Origin: Lutjanus erythropterus
Taxonomy: Eukaryota > Chordata > Actinopteri > Lutjaniformes > Lutjanidae
Length of the DNA: 64,000 nt
Assembly (NCBI GenBank): GCA_020091685.1
Contig: CM034597.1
Span: forward strand, 35,519,301-35,583,300
Direction of reading: 5' to 3'
The notes beneath the pieces were generated by a model. That model saw only the letters and a list, made by a program, of their open reading frames with translations. It was not told where the DNA came from and did no database searches. The first letter of the stretch is position 1. Each line of letters starts with the position of its first letter. Shown in pieces: positions 24,469 to 35,277 of the stretch. Both the position numbers and the translations under genes were made by a program.

Positions 24469-27400
24469 ATGTGTTCAGGTGGCTTCGCTAAGTGTCTGGG
24501 GATCACCCTGATGCCTCTGTCCATTGTGTGTGTGCTGTGTAACATCCTGCTCTTCTTTCCCGCCGGGACGGTTGTGGAGAGCGAACACATCACAGAGCAA
24601 GTCTGGTACTTTGGAGGTATTCTGGGATCTGGAGTGCTGGTGAGTGCTGCACACTGCATGAAATCAGTTGTTTTTATTTTCAGTGAAGAAAGCTTTTCTG
24701 GATTCTTCTGATGTTTTTGTATAATTTTTCAAATATAGTACATTGCTTTGATAAAACACAAAAATTATAATGATTAAATTACAAACACTGTGATTAATCA
24801 AAATATAGCAAAAACAAAAATCCTGTTATCATTTTTCACATCCAGATGTGACGCCTTCAGATTGCCTGATTTTTATATTATTTCTTCTTCTTTTTTTTAC
24901 GTTGTTTATTGGGTTTTTCAACAGACCACAGTTAAACAAATGAGCATACTGTTCAAATGTACATGTGATTCAAATAGTCACAGTCACAGTTACAGAAGTA
25001 AAATAACATTAAAAAAAATCTAATAGAGGAAAGTCAGCAAACATAACTGGAAATACCCTAACAAAAAAAAGAGAGACCAAAAAAAATCACATACACGTAC
25101 AAGGAGCATAAATGAAACCACGGTTAAGAAAAAAAAAAACAAGATGGTACTAACTGCACAATCCTCGCTCTGTTAGATAACTCAGTATGGGGGAACTTAA
25201 TCCTTTTGACATATTGAAAAAAAAAAGACCCTGGGCGTCATTAAATTTATTGGAAAAAACAGTGAATGAGAGCCAAATCTGTTCCAGTCTAGTGAAATAC
25301 AGGATTTCTCTAATCCAGCAAGTATGAGAGGGAGGTATCGCTGGTTTCAGGTGGCCAATATTAAACATCCAGCCAAAACATTTGTAAAGGCTGTCACACT
25401 CATTTGGGGGCTTGTGGAAAGAAGGTAACGGAGGAGAAACACAAAATAAAACGCAAAGAGCATTAAGTTCAGTTTCCTCCCAATAACTTCAGACAGAGTA
25501 GCATCCAGTATTTGCAAAGTGAGGGGCAGAAGATTTCTTGTTTTGTCTAATGAAGATCAAGATACTCATTTAATGATCACAGAAAACAGATCTTCACATT
25601 TTTTCAGTTCTAAAATGTATATCATTTCATATTGGAAACATGAACAGAACATTATCATAGAAGTGCTTCTTCAAGAACTTAAATCAACCACATTATCAAT
25701 TATATATGTAATTGCAGGGTCTTTCAAATTATTCTGATGGTATTTTTGTTGAAAAAATTGTCAATTCTGATGAAAATTTGTGCAGCTTTATAGCACACAG
25801 GCACTCGCTATATAATACTGTACTGTATGTCTTAATGATTATGACATTAGGTGGTTTAATTTCCTCCTGCAAACAGCAGACGAACGAATAATTCAACATC
25901 TGCTCAACTGTTTCCTATCTGTGTGTGTGTGTGCGTGTGTGTGCGTGTGTGTGCGTGTGTGTGTGTGTGTGTGTGTCAACTCGGGGTGTGTTTGGGCGAC
26001 AGATGATCTTCCCAGCTCTGGTCTTCCTGGGTTTGAAGAACAACGATTGCTGCGGTTGCTGTGGCAATGAAAGCTGTGGGCGAAGATTTGCGGTGAGGAG
26101 ATGTTTTACTGTTTTACTTCACAGCATAATTAAAATGATCATTTACAGCTGTTGCTTTCAAAAGTCACAAGAAAAACACAACACAAAAAATCCTGAACAC
26201 AGAAATTGTGAGCAACAACAACTTCAGTCTAACTCCAGAATTCAGTACTTCACAGTCTTTTCTCTTTTCTAACATGTATGATGTATTTAGAAGAAAAACT
26301 CCCTTCTTCCTTTGCACAGACTTTAAGACTAAATGAGCTAAATGGAATTCAGCCTTTATAAATTGTATTATGCTGAAATGTCTGTAGTTAAAAGGGCCTT
26401 TTAAACCAGCCAAAGAACAACACCTCTGCATTTGGAACATGCATTCTTTAAAAATGTGTTCTTGAAACTTTAATTTGAGTGAAAGGAAGGAATTGGTGTT
26501 CAGCTCTATTTCTGTGAACGATCAGTAGCATGTTTGTATTTGCTCCACATAAGCTGTGTTCACCACAAGAGGACCTCAAACCGTAACTGGGGTGAAAACA
26601 CAACTTTTCTGTTCTAGTATATTTAGTCGGTGATTTGGTCATTTTTATCAATTTCTAAAAATATAAGAATATTATAGCAATACTACAGGCAGCAGTGTGT
26701 CTCTGTATGATCGTCTTGTTCTTCTGTGACCACATGTTGCTACTCGTCACCCCGATCATGGAGGTGACACTAAACGGGCTGCAATACAGTATAGAATTGA
26801 GTATTTACAGCATATAGTTTGGAAAATATTATATTATAGATCCAATATGAATCTGACTGAGAAAAAAAGAGCACAATTACAAACCTGTCTGCTACTTCAA
26901 CATCACGGACAGCGCCATGGATTTATCAATGCATAGACTACTGATATTTCAGATCCATGGTCGGGGCCATGGATTGTAACTTGCACAAACCTCAGATCAG
27001 ATCAGGGATCAATGATTTGGTCAGAATGGACAAACAATTAACCAAACAACCCCTGTGTCCCTGCACTGTCTTTGTTTCGAGGGGATGGAGAGGGGCAGGT
27101 TAACAAGGCAGATGCACTTTGGTTATATTGCAAACAAGGGGGATGGCATCCTCCTTAAAATTGTTCACTCGTTATATTCATTCTTGTCTTTTTTGTTGGT
27201 TAAAATAGGAAAGATGATGGGCCTATAGATAAATAAAAGAGAACTCTACCGGTGGATCTTCCACTGTATGTCACCTGTTAACTGAGTCTAATCAGTCTGA
27301 GCATGTAAAACAAACACAATGACACTATGTACACACTCCATGACTTACACGGCAATAAACACCAGAAACACATACACACATCCACTCACAAATTGACGAG

Positions 27401-27573
27401 GTTTCAATCACTGTAACGAGAAAATTCCTCAGATGGTTTCACCTGATTTTATCACACAGAGTGCGTATTGTTCTGGTCCAGACACACATACTGATCGATA
27501 CTTCAGGAATGTGGAGGTGTGTGTGAGCGTGAGTGGGGTCCTTCAGCAAACAAAAGTCTGTCAGATTACTGCG

Positions 27574-27614
<41 letters not shown>

Positions 27615-29893
27615 CATCTCAGCAGCTCTGTGTTGGCCGTGACCCTCAGCCTGTTCTCTGCACGCCGAGAGAATAACTTCATTGTTGTCACAGAATTTCA
27701 AAGTGAGGCTGTTAAATGTATTGATTCCCAATATGAGCAGCTGTCCTCTCTCTGTCTCTCTCTGCAGATGCTGAGTTCCATACTGTTTGCCGGTGTGGGT
27801 GTGTTGGGGGCTGGTTACTCAGTTGTAGTTTCCTCTGTGGCCATAAACCACGGACCGAAGTGTATGACTGATAATGTAACCAAAATTTGGGGGACTCCCT
27901 TCTCAAAAGGGTGAGACACACACAGCCCTATTAAGCATTAAGATACTCACTTATTATTCTAAATTACCTGCATGATCACCAGTGCAAAGATGTACGGGCA
28001 TGTAGTTTCTTTCAATAATTTGCAGTAGCCTGCAAATAAATCAACTAATTTAAATTTTGTATTTTACATGTGATAATTAGAACTAGTTTTTGTTTAAGGA
28101 ATAGTTTGACATTTGGGAGAAATACACTTGGAGATAGCTGGACAAAAAGATTGACACCTTTTTTCAGTGTGCATTAATTATGGCGCTAGAGCCAGGTGTC
28201 ACTTAGCTTAGCTTAGCTTAGCTTAGCTTCAAGAGGAGTACAGCCAGCCTCGCTCTGTCTATAGTTAAAGGGTGATTCACTCTGTGTTCTTTTATGGGTT
28301 TTCTGAATAGAAACTCCCTTTAAGCCGCTGGCAAAAAGTGGTGATGTCCTCCCACTTTTAAAAAAAAAATAATAATAATTTTAATTTAAAAAAACTGAAA
28401 ATAAGGGACCTGCCCTTTACAAAATATGTCAATGAGGAAACCTCAGAAGATTCCAGGCAGTCACTGGACCCCAACAAGAAACAATCTGGCTAAAGCCCCT
28501 GTATAAACCCAATTTAATCTTTTTTACTTCTTTTTCATTTGTTTTATTTTAACATTTCTGTTTTTGTACCAATTTAACAAATGAAATATAACATTGCACT
28601 GTTTAATTGGTGAGATTGTTTTTATTGTAATTTATGTGAACTGAATTTTAAACTGAACAATTTAACATGACTACAATTTAAGTAGCTCAAGTTAAGAATC
28701 AAGCCTTTTAGCAACTTTCATGAAATAATCGGTACGGTAGCTTGAAAGACCAGACTAAGTGGCTTAAAGTGGCTTGTCTTTTTTTTTTCTCCCTCCCTTT
28801 TCAGTGACTATCTGTCCGACTCGTCTACCTGGTCGACTTGTAGAGAGCCAGAAGGCGTGGTGTCCTGGCACGTCTCTCTGTTCTCTGTGCTGCTGGTCAT
28901 GGGTTTAATCCAGATGGCACTGTGCGCCGTGCAGGTGGTGAACGGCCTGCTGGGAGCTCTGTGCGGGGACTGCTGCGGCTGCTGTGGAGGGGTCAGTATT
29001 TAGTCTGAGTCTATAATTCAGTGTAGTCAGTTTACAAAAAGATTTGGAGAAATTTGAAGAGAAAACAATGTTTCTTCAGCTTCACTTGGACGTGGTTAAA
29101 TAAAGAAAACAGAAAATAGATATTTTTTGAGGCAGGGTCAGTCTGTGTATTACCTACAGTAGATGCGATTGTCACACTTCTAATTTAGCCTGTTTCAATT
29201 CAAATTAATGCCGAATTTTCACCCTATCAGTAAGCGTCTGCTTATGACTCATGAGAAATCATTAATCATCTTGTAGAAGACGTAGATGTTTATAACAGTT
29301 AAACTGAGTGATATGTTAATGTAGTCTGGCAGGAACACAGGCAGTCACTCAAAGTGTGTATTTTTGGAGCAGTGTGCTTGTGTTTACAGGATAGTGTATA
29401 AACAGCTGATCAACTTACAGTGCAGAACTCGTCCTCACTTTAATTATTACTGTCAATTTATGATGTTGCGCTCATCTTGCACTCCTGCAATGTTTCTGCA
29501 GCCTGCCTGAGCTTCCCCAGGTCTCAGGAGGGGGAAACGGGATCAACCATAGATTGTCTATTAAATAGAATTCCACAGTCTATACATCCAATTTGCTATT
29601 TTGATTGCTGTACTCATTTTTGCACAGGCAGTCGCCAACACGCTTAGACGTACCTGGTAGAGCATTTGTGCATATACCTTCTCAAAATCGAATTAATATA
29701 CTGTGTTGCCTGTTTAATACCAGATTTGATACTTGGTTTGTAAAAGGAATATAGCTGACAATAACCCTGTGAATCACGTAACTGTGTATAGGTTTAGGAT
29801 TGGTGTTCGTAAACAGAGGTGGATTTAATTTTTAAACAGAAACACATAAAAATGTTGGTAATCTTTGTCTTTCAGAGCGATGGAGCCGTCTGA
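24469..29893 (+). CDS. tm4sf4: Transmembrane 4 L6 family member 4
   Basis: Five coding exons: 24469-24639, 26003-26092, 27768-27910, 28805-28991, 29876-29893; 202 aa, the same length as human TM4SF4. All introns are GT..AG and the phases fit. The protein is a four-pass membrane protein of the L6 family: TM1 about 10-30, TM2 about 49-68, TM3 about 91-113, TM4 about 158-183. The segment MIFPALVFLGLKNNDCCGCC (58-77) is almost identical to mammalian TM4SF4 and separates it from TM4SF1, 5 and 18. The large outer loop has a glycosylation site N123-V-T and conserved Cys119 and Cys147; the C-terminus is rich in Cys and ends SDGAV, comparable to the mammalian DGPV end. In mammals it affects proliferation of gut and liver cells and endocrine differentiation in pancreas. 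Introns 1 and 2 contain microsatellites, one close to the exon 2 acceptor. Confidence 0.96.
25150..25400 (-). mobile_element. Relic of the 3' end of an L1-type LINE ORF2
   Basis: The minus strand encodes, with breaks, WIREILYFTRLEQIW followed by NKFNDAQG. This resembles the C-terminal end of fish L1 ORF2 proteins (pattern W..E...LEKI.....KF...W). Only about 70 codons are open, in tm4sf4 intron 1, and the copy is dead. The family call is by eye. Confidence 0.5.
25921..25977 (+). repeat. (TG)n microsatellite upstream of tm4sf4 exon 2
   Basis: TG run with some CG steps, ending 25 nt before the acceptor (AG at 26001-26002). In the RNA it is a UG repeat close to the 3' splice site. Confidence 0.93.
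27576..27613. repeat. (CA)n microsatellite
   Basis: Perfect CA run in tm4sf4 intron 2, about 155 bp upstream of exon 3. Confidence 0.95.
28095..28440 (+). repeat. Teleost dispersed repeat, family C copy with AGCTT array
   Basis: Starts 'aaggaatagtttgacattt', continues 'gagaaatacacttgg' and includes five AGCTT/TAGCT units at 28195-28230. Same family as 11430-11760. Lies in tm4sf4 intron 3. Confidence 0.65.
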
Positions 29894-30415
29894 GCACATC
29901 TGTGAGAATCTGAAGACGCCTGTTTCCTGTTTGTATTTATTCTGAGGAAGACACTAGTTTCTTGTTTTATAGTTTCAACTACAACTAAACTAACTTTATG
30001 ATTAGAAGATTGTTGCTATAAGTTTCTGCATAAGAGCTCATTGATTACATGGTGTGTATTATCTAACAACACTGGTGAAATGACAGAGCTCTAATATAAA
30101 GGGTTTCCCATTTACTCTCAAGGGAATAACTTCAGCCTTTCATTATTAAATTTGAATGTGCATCTAAAGCTCTAATTAATTTCCAACACTTAACTACTGT
30201 AACTAATGATGTTCCTCTGCTATACTGTATGCATTTGTTTGAGTTTTTTGCCAAAACAACAAGTAAATATCCTATTTTTGATATATGTATGATAAGCAGC
30301 TGGGAGCCAGAGTATGACAGTGCTTTTGGTTTAAATATTATTTTTGCTCTTTTTCAGTTAAATTAGCAACCTGTTCATGCATTTCTCTCTTCAGATGAGA
30401 TATTTGTGTTGCATG

Positions 30416-30430
30416 GCTGCCCCCTGCTGG
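30416..30430 (-). promoter_or_regulatory. CTCF-like motif (perfect core match)
   Basis: On the minus strand CCAGCAGGGGGCAGC agrees with all 15 positions of the vertebrate CTCF core as I remember it (CCASYAGRKGGCRSY). It lies in the distal tm4sf4 3'UTR. Confidence 0.6.
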
Positions 30431-30497
30431 GCATTTTAGTGTTGCAATGGGAGTTAAAAGTTCACAGACAGACATATATATATATATCTACACCATC

Positions 30498-30503
30498 AAT
30501 AAA
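30498..30503 (+). terminator. tm4sf4: Probable tm4sf4 polyadenylation signal AATAAA
   Basis: AATAAA about 605 bp after the tm4sf4 stop. Assigned by position only. Confidence 0.4.
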
Positions 30504-31374
30504 ATCTTACATCTTGTATCTTGTTATCAATGGTCATAACATACTCACTGTAGACTGTATGGATGTAACTGTTATTGGGCTTTTATACACGCTTACATAT
30601 GAGGCACAAACTGATTTGTTATTAAAGTGTGTCTTTCTCTAAGTATGTGAATGGCTTATCTATAGTGTTTAAGGGTTTACTAGAAAACACCAAAGTTATT
30701 TTTACTGATGTATGCCAGCAGTTATAACAGCATTGCCAGGTCACGGTACTGTTTTGAATTTCCCTCTCTACACAGAGATGCACTCATTTAGAGTTACCAT
30801 GTTTTATTGTGAACAACATGTATGTCCTCTATCCTAAATTTTGAAAAAGCAGTTGGTATTGGTAAATGAGTCAGATGCAATCAGACTGGAAATTTGATCT
30901 GTATCATCAGTCTGGCAAACTAAAAAACAAAACGAGTGCTTTTTCTCTGTATTAACCACATATTGAAAAAAGCATAAAAACAAAATAACAAGTCAAATTT
31001 ATGTTGTTCTTTATTTTTATTTATTTATTTTCTAATTTCGTATACATTGCAGCTACAGCTACTTTGTGCATGCAAAGATTATCCTGTGCAGTATTTGATT
31101 ATAACACAAACTATCTGGAAAATGAAGTCATTTAAAAACATAAATGATGATGGATAAATGATACTTCAGTGGATATCTGTATATCTGTATCACAGCAACC
31201 AACCCATACATGAAAATCTATTCATAAAAGTACAAGTAACTAAAAAAAACTATTTATTTACAGTTATTTGAGTATTTGTAATTGGTTACTTCCACCCCTG
31301 CTTATGGAATAAGCTGTACAGTATTCGACTTAATAAAAAATGTAAATATTTGTCAAAAGGAACTTTAATAACGG

Positions 31375-31389
31375 ACAACAGAGGGCAGC
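31375..31389 (+). promoter_or_regulatory. CTCF-like motif
   Basis: ACAACAGAGGGCAGC matches 13 of 15 CTCF core positions. It points away from the motif at 30416-30430 and lies just upstream of the open exon at 31424. Confidence 0.45.
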
Positions 31390-31423
31390 AATGCATTAAT
31401 GTTATGTCTAGTCTGCCGAGTCT

Positions 31424-31611
31424 ATGGCCGAACCCAAAGAAAAGGCAGACATCTATAAGTGGAACTGTACTTCAGACGCCTCTTGGCGAACACGGAAGGA
31501 ATTGACTGCGTACCAACTTGTGTCCCACCCATACGCTTCCCACCACCTCCTGGGTGACCCTGTGGATAAGCCACGAATTCTCAAGTATGATGATTTCGGT
31601 GTGAAACAGAG
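31424..31611 (+). CDS. Unassigned open exon, possible 5' exon or uORF of tmem69
   Basis: An ATG-initiated frame of 62 codons plus 2 nt runs into a splice donor (cagag|gtaatt). The peptide begins MAEPKEKADIYKWNC and contains SHPYASHHLLGDPVDKP. It is rich in Tyr, Trp, His and Pro, looks protein-like rather than random, and I do not recognise it. It is on the same strand as tmem69. The tmem69 ATG sits exactly at an AG acceptor (32983-32984), so tmem69 needs an upstream exon and this donor is the best candidate. If joined, the frame would continue 30-odd codons past the tmem69 ATG in another frame and stop, acting as an overlapping uORF. Alternatively it is the start of a separate small gene. Confidence 0.35.
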
Positions 31612-32639
31612 GTAATTATGGTTTATATGTTTCGGGACTGTGGTTTCATTTTGTAGCCGCGTGCTCAGACAGGTGTGTGACGTCAGTAACGGTTGTGTCA
31701 GGTAGCTAACGTTAGCTTCAGTCGGTCTCTGCAGCATGAAGCTGGTTTATCACGTTATTTATTAATTAGCGTCAGTCAGTTGTAGTTAGCTGCTGCAGAC
31801 ACTTCAGATGTTTGTGAAACTGAGAGAGGAAAAAGAGAGGTGAAGGTGAACCCCAGTAAAGACAGACTGGTTTGACTGGTTTATGAAATAATTCGCCCTG
31901 AGCCAGGGTCTGACCTCAGTGCACCACCATTTATCATCCAGAGCAGTGAGTTTTCACAAAGTTTTTGTGCCCAAGGCAAGCCAAAGTCTCTACGCACACC
32001 TGTATGTCATATGTGTGCAAAATAGTCTAATACATGTTATAGCTAACTGTTACTGCACGTTTATTTTTAGTTACTGCTGCCAAAAACAACAATAATACAC
32101 ATTTAATATTTATTAAAATAATTTAGAAATTTGAAACTTTGTAAAGTTGAGAGAGAAGAGAAGTAAACCATACCAAACTGATTTCTAGCAGCAGCAAAAT
32201 GTGCGTTGAAAGCATGGCAGGTGTCTGATGGAGTATTTATTAAGCAGTCACTAAATGTAACAGGAGTAGGAATGGATGTAGAGGATTTGTTTTTGTTTAT
32301 ATGTGTTTGTCTCTGTATTGTTAAATTGGTGCATAAAAACTACTGATATAATAAGTTAAAAATAATTCATAACATTTTTTTATAGTTGTGTATTAAAATA
32401 ATAATGTACAGTTCATGCAGACACCTGCAGCACACCTGGACTTGCCTCATGCATGGCACACTGTTTGTGAAACACTGATTTAGAGGCTCAGAGTCCAGTT
32501 TATTCTCAATGCAAATGTGCATTTGTGTACTAAATTTCATCTGTTTTGGAGGTTGGCAGAAAAAAAAAGTTTTGTTTTTTTTACTAAGTGTAATTATTGT
32601 TTCAGAAAACAATTAGCAGATTAATCTTTTTATTAATTT

Positions 32640-32878
32640 TGATTTTGATTAATTCACTGATTATAGTTATTTTGCTTCATCATTTTTGATAGTAAACACA
32701 ATATTTATGATGTTTGACCTTTTGGTCGAATAAAACTACATGTAAACTTGGGGAACTTTGTGAGTCTTTGATGACCATTTTTAACTATTTTGTAGCTATT
32801 TCTAGAACAAATGATTGATGAAGAAAATAATTAGAATATGTATCAATTTTGAAAATAATCATTAGTTGCAGCCCTAAT
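32640..32878 (-). repeat. 'gggctgcaactaa' MITE family E, copy 1
   Basis: Ends 'attagttgcagccctaat' and contains 'gattaattcactgattatag'. This is the minus orientation of a very common fish hAT-like MITE (agggctgcaactaa...gattaatc). It lies upstream of the tmem69 first coding exon. Confidence 0.65.
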
Positions 32879-32984
32879 TTATTTGACATTTAATTCATAT
32901 ATAAATGAGCTTTTCTTATCAGTTAGCCTTAATTGTGTGTTTTTTCTCTGTCTAACCTGATCTTTCTTTTCTTTTTTTCATCAG

Positions 32985-34236
32985 ATGCTCTCTGTTTTAC
33001 TTAGAAGAAGCACTTTTGCAGCCCAGCAGGTAACAACTATTTGGACTTTTCCTTGCTTCAAAAGCTCTATTGCTCATATTTTGAATCATTTGTAATTTTC
33101 AAACTAACTTTAAATCGAGTCATAACAATTAGGCTAGTCAATTAATTAATTTGATAATCTGTCCTAATAGTTTTGACTCATTTTCACTCATTTCACTACG
33201 TCCAAATTCTCTGATTTCAGCTTGTCAAATGTGAATATTTTTTCGGTTGTGGACAAAACAAGACATTTTAGGACATCATCTTGGGCTTTGGGAAACACTG
33301 ACAACATTTTTCACCAATTTATGATATTTTATGACCAAGCAACTAATTGCGAGAATAATTATAATAATATATAATTAATAATAATTAATCAATAATGACA
33401 ATAATTGTTAGTTGCAGCCCTAATTTTGAATTTAAATATGAATGTGTTTTTAGGTGTGGCATTGGGCAGGTCCTCCACAAAGATGCTGGTCATCCGCCCT
33501 GACCGGAGCCTCTGGTGGTGGATCCAGCTCCCTGCACACCTGCTGGGCATCAACAGCAAGGCTGCCGTATTCAGAAAGAGACAATGGACGAGTAAAACCT
33601 CCTGCTGCCCTTGGTTTCAGGAGGACTGAGTTCTTCCAGAAGATTCATGAACTTCCATTTTTAGTGACGAACCAACATTTCCACTCCTCTGCTGTGAGGC
33701 TGAAGAAGCGACCGCAGCCTGAAGCTCCTCCCAGAGAGCTGGATCTGCTCCGCTATGACATGAAGGACTTGTGGAAAAGTCCCAAACCTGCCCTGTACCT
33801 GGGGTTCGCAGGGCTGATCCCCTTCGTCACCCCCACTCTGTTCATGGCTGTGACTGAGACCTACTGTCCGGAGCTGGCCTACGCTCAGGTCGCATACGGA
33901 GCCTCCATTATTTCCTTTCTTGGTGGGGCTCGCTGGGGATTCGCTCTTCCTGAGAGCAGCCCAGCCAAACCTGACTGGATAAACCTGGCCAACAGCGTGG
34001 TCCCCTCCCTGTTAGCCTGGGTCACCATGCTGATGAGCGACACCATCATTCCTGCAGTCACCATGGTGGTCATGGGACTTGGAATCTCGCTGCATTATGA
34101 TCTGTCTCTGCTGCCCACTTACCCCAGCTGGTTCAAGGCCCTGCGGTCCATCCTGACCACCGTGGCATTCTTTTCCTTTCTTGGTACTCTCATAATCACT
34201 CAAATGTACCCAGAAAAGAAGATATTCTTGGATTAA
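32985..34236 (+). CDS. tmem69: Transmembrane protein 69 (mitochondrial multi-pass protein)
   Basis: Two coding exons, 32985-33029 and 33454-34236, give 275 aa (human TMEM69 is about 247). Exon 1 encodes MLSVLLRRSTFAAQQ, a basic hydrophobic start typical of a mitochondrial presequence. It ends in phase 0 at a GT donor and joins an AG acceptor at 33452-33453. The C-terminal 150 residues carry the family domain (DUF3429), with about five hydrophobic segments near residues 128-150, 160-180, 195-213, 213-230 and 247-265, and conserved motifs such as GGARWGFAL. The ATG directly follows an AG acceptor, so at least one upstream non-coding exon is expected (candidate at 31424-31611). Residues 20-65 are low in complexity and may be weakly constrained. 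The molecular function of the family is not known. Confidence 0.93.
33120..33423 (-). repeat. MITE family E, copy 2, filling tmem69 intron 1
   Basis: Begins 'attaggctagtcaatt' and ends 'gttagttgcagccctaat', 30 bp before the tmem69 exon 2 acceptor. Same family and orientation as the copy at 32640-32878. It makes up most of this 424-bp intron. Confidence 0.65.
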
Positions 34237-34535
34237 ATAGTGTGAAATTATTTATAAAACTGTACTTCCACCATTTGGTCATATTTCTTTTTGTAATATT
34301 GGAGTTTTCTGCCTCTTGTCTGTTGTAATCGCAGGCCTGACTGGTCATGATCTGTATTAGAGGTGGGGAAAGGGTCTATTCTTAATTGCATCTCTTATGA
34401 AAGATTATGAATCAGGTGCAGAAAAATCAATAAACAGAAATTTAAAACCCAACATTCTCAACATTAGGATCACCTGTTGCAATTTTGTTAGACTGTACTG
34501 TGCGTTCCTCATAGCTGAACTAACTTGGATGGTTA

Positions 34536-34541
34536 AATAAA
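34536..34541 (+). terminator. tmem69: Probable tmem69 polyadenylation signal AATAAA
   Basis: AATAAA 300 bp after the stop; a second, nearer AATAAA lies at 34429-34434. Confidence 0.45.
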
Positions 34542-34918
34542 ACTGCTGTTTACCGTCTAAACTGAGTTACTTCTCGAGTCTTGTTGAGAATGGCTGAGCG
34601 TCAGCAACCGACGATGAAATCCGACCGACACCCTTTTGACTTCTATGAAGTTGAAAAGAAAAAAGGACCTGAACAAGAGCCACACTGTGTGCAAGTTGTG
34701 TCTAATTGTAATTGTAATTATGGATCATCACAAATATGCTATGTTTCAAAAGTAGCAAGTAGTCACACTAAAAAAAACTAATCATGTATAGAAATAAAGT
34801 AAGTTGATGAACTGATAATCATTTTAGATAATTTTATGTATTGTTGTCCACTGACTCAGCATCAACTCATGTTCCATATTTCAACTTAGTCTGATGAAGT
34901 TGGAGTCGTACTTCAGTA

Positions 34919-35277
34919 AGGCAGCAACTAAGGATTGTTTTCATTATTGATTAATCTGCTGGTTATTTTCATAATCAATTGTTTAGGCAATAAAATGCCA
35001 ATAAATTGTGAAAAATGCCCATCACAATTTTCCAGAGCCAAAAGTGACATCTTCAGATCACTTCTTTTGTCCAGTTAACAGTCTTAAACCTAACAACTCT
35101 TCATTTACTGTAATAAATTACAAAGAAAATCAGCAAATCCTTGAACTAAAGAATCTGGAACCAGCAAATAATTAACATTTTTGCTTGAAAAATCACTGTA
35201 CCATTAACTGGTTATTATAATCATTGGCAATTAATTTTCTTTTGATCAACTAATAGACTAATTGTTGCAGCTGCTGC
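34919..35277 (+). repeat. MITE family E, copy 3
   Basis: Starts 'gcagcaactaaggatt', continues 'tgattaatctgctggttatt' and ends 'actaattgttgcagctgc'. This is the best-preserved copy with both inverted ends. Confidence 0.7.

Larger units (their letters stand above)
29894..31390 (+). other. tm4sf4 3'UTR and tm4sf4-tmem69 intergenic region
   Basis: The tm4sf4 3'UTR probably extends to the AATAAA at 30498-30503, the clearest polyadenylation signal after the stop. Beyond it lie AT-rich sequence, a piece of repeat family D (31215-31300) and the two CTCF-like motifs listed separately. No exon is seen. Confidence 0.5.

Noticed and set aside
24378-24659. 93-codon minus-strand frame
   Set aside because: Antisense of tm4sf4 exon 1.
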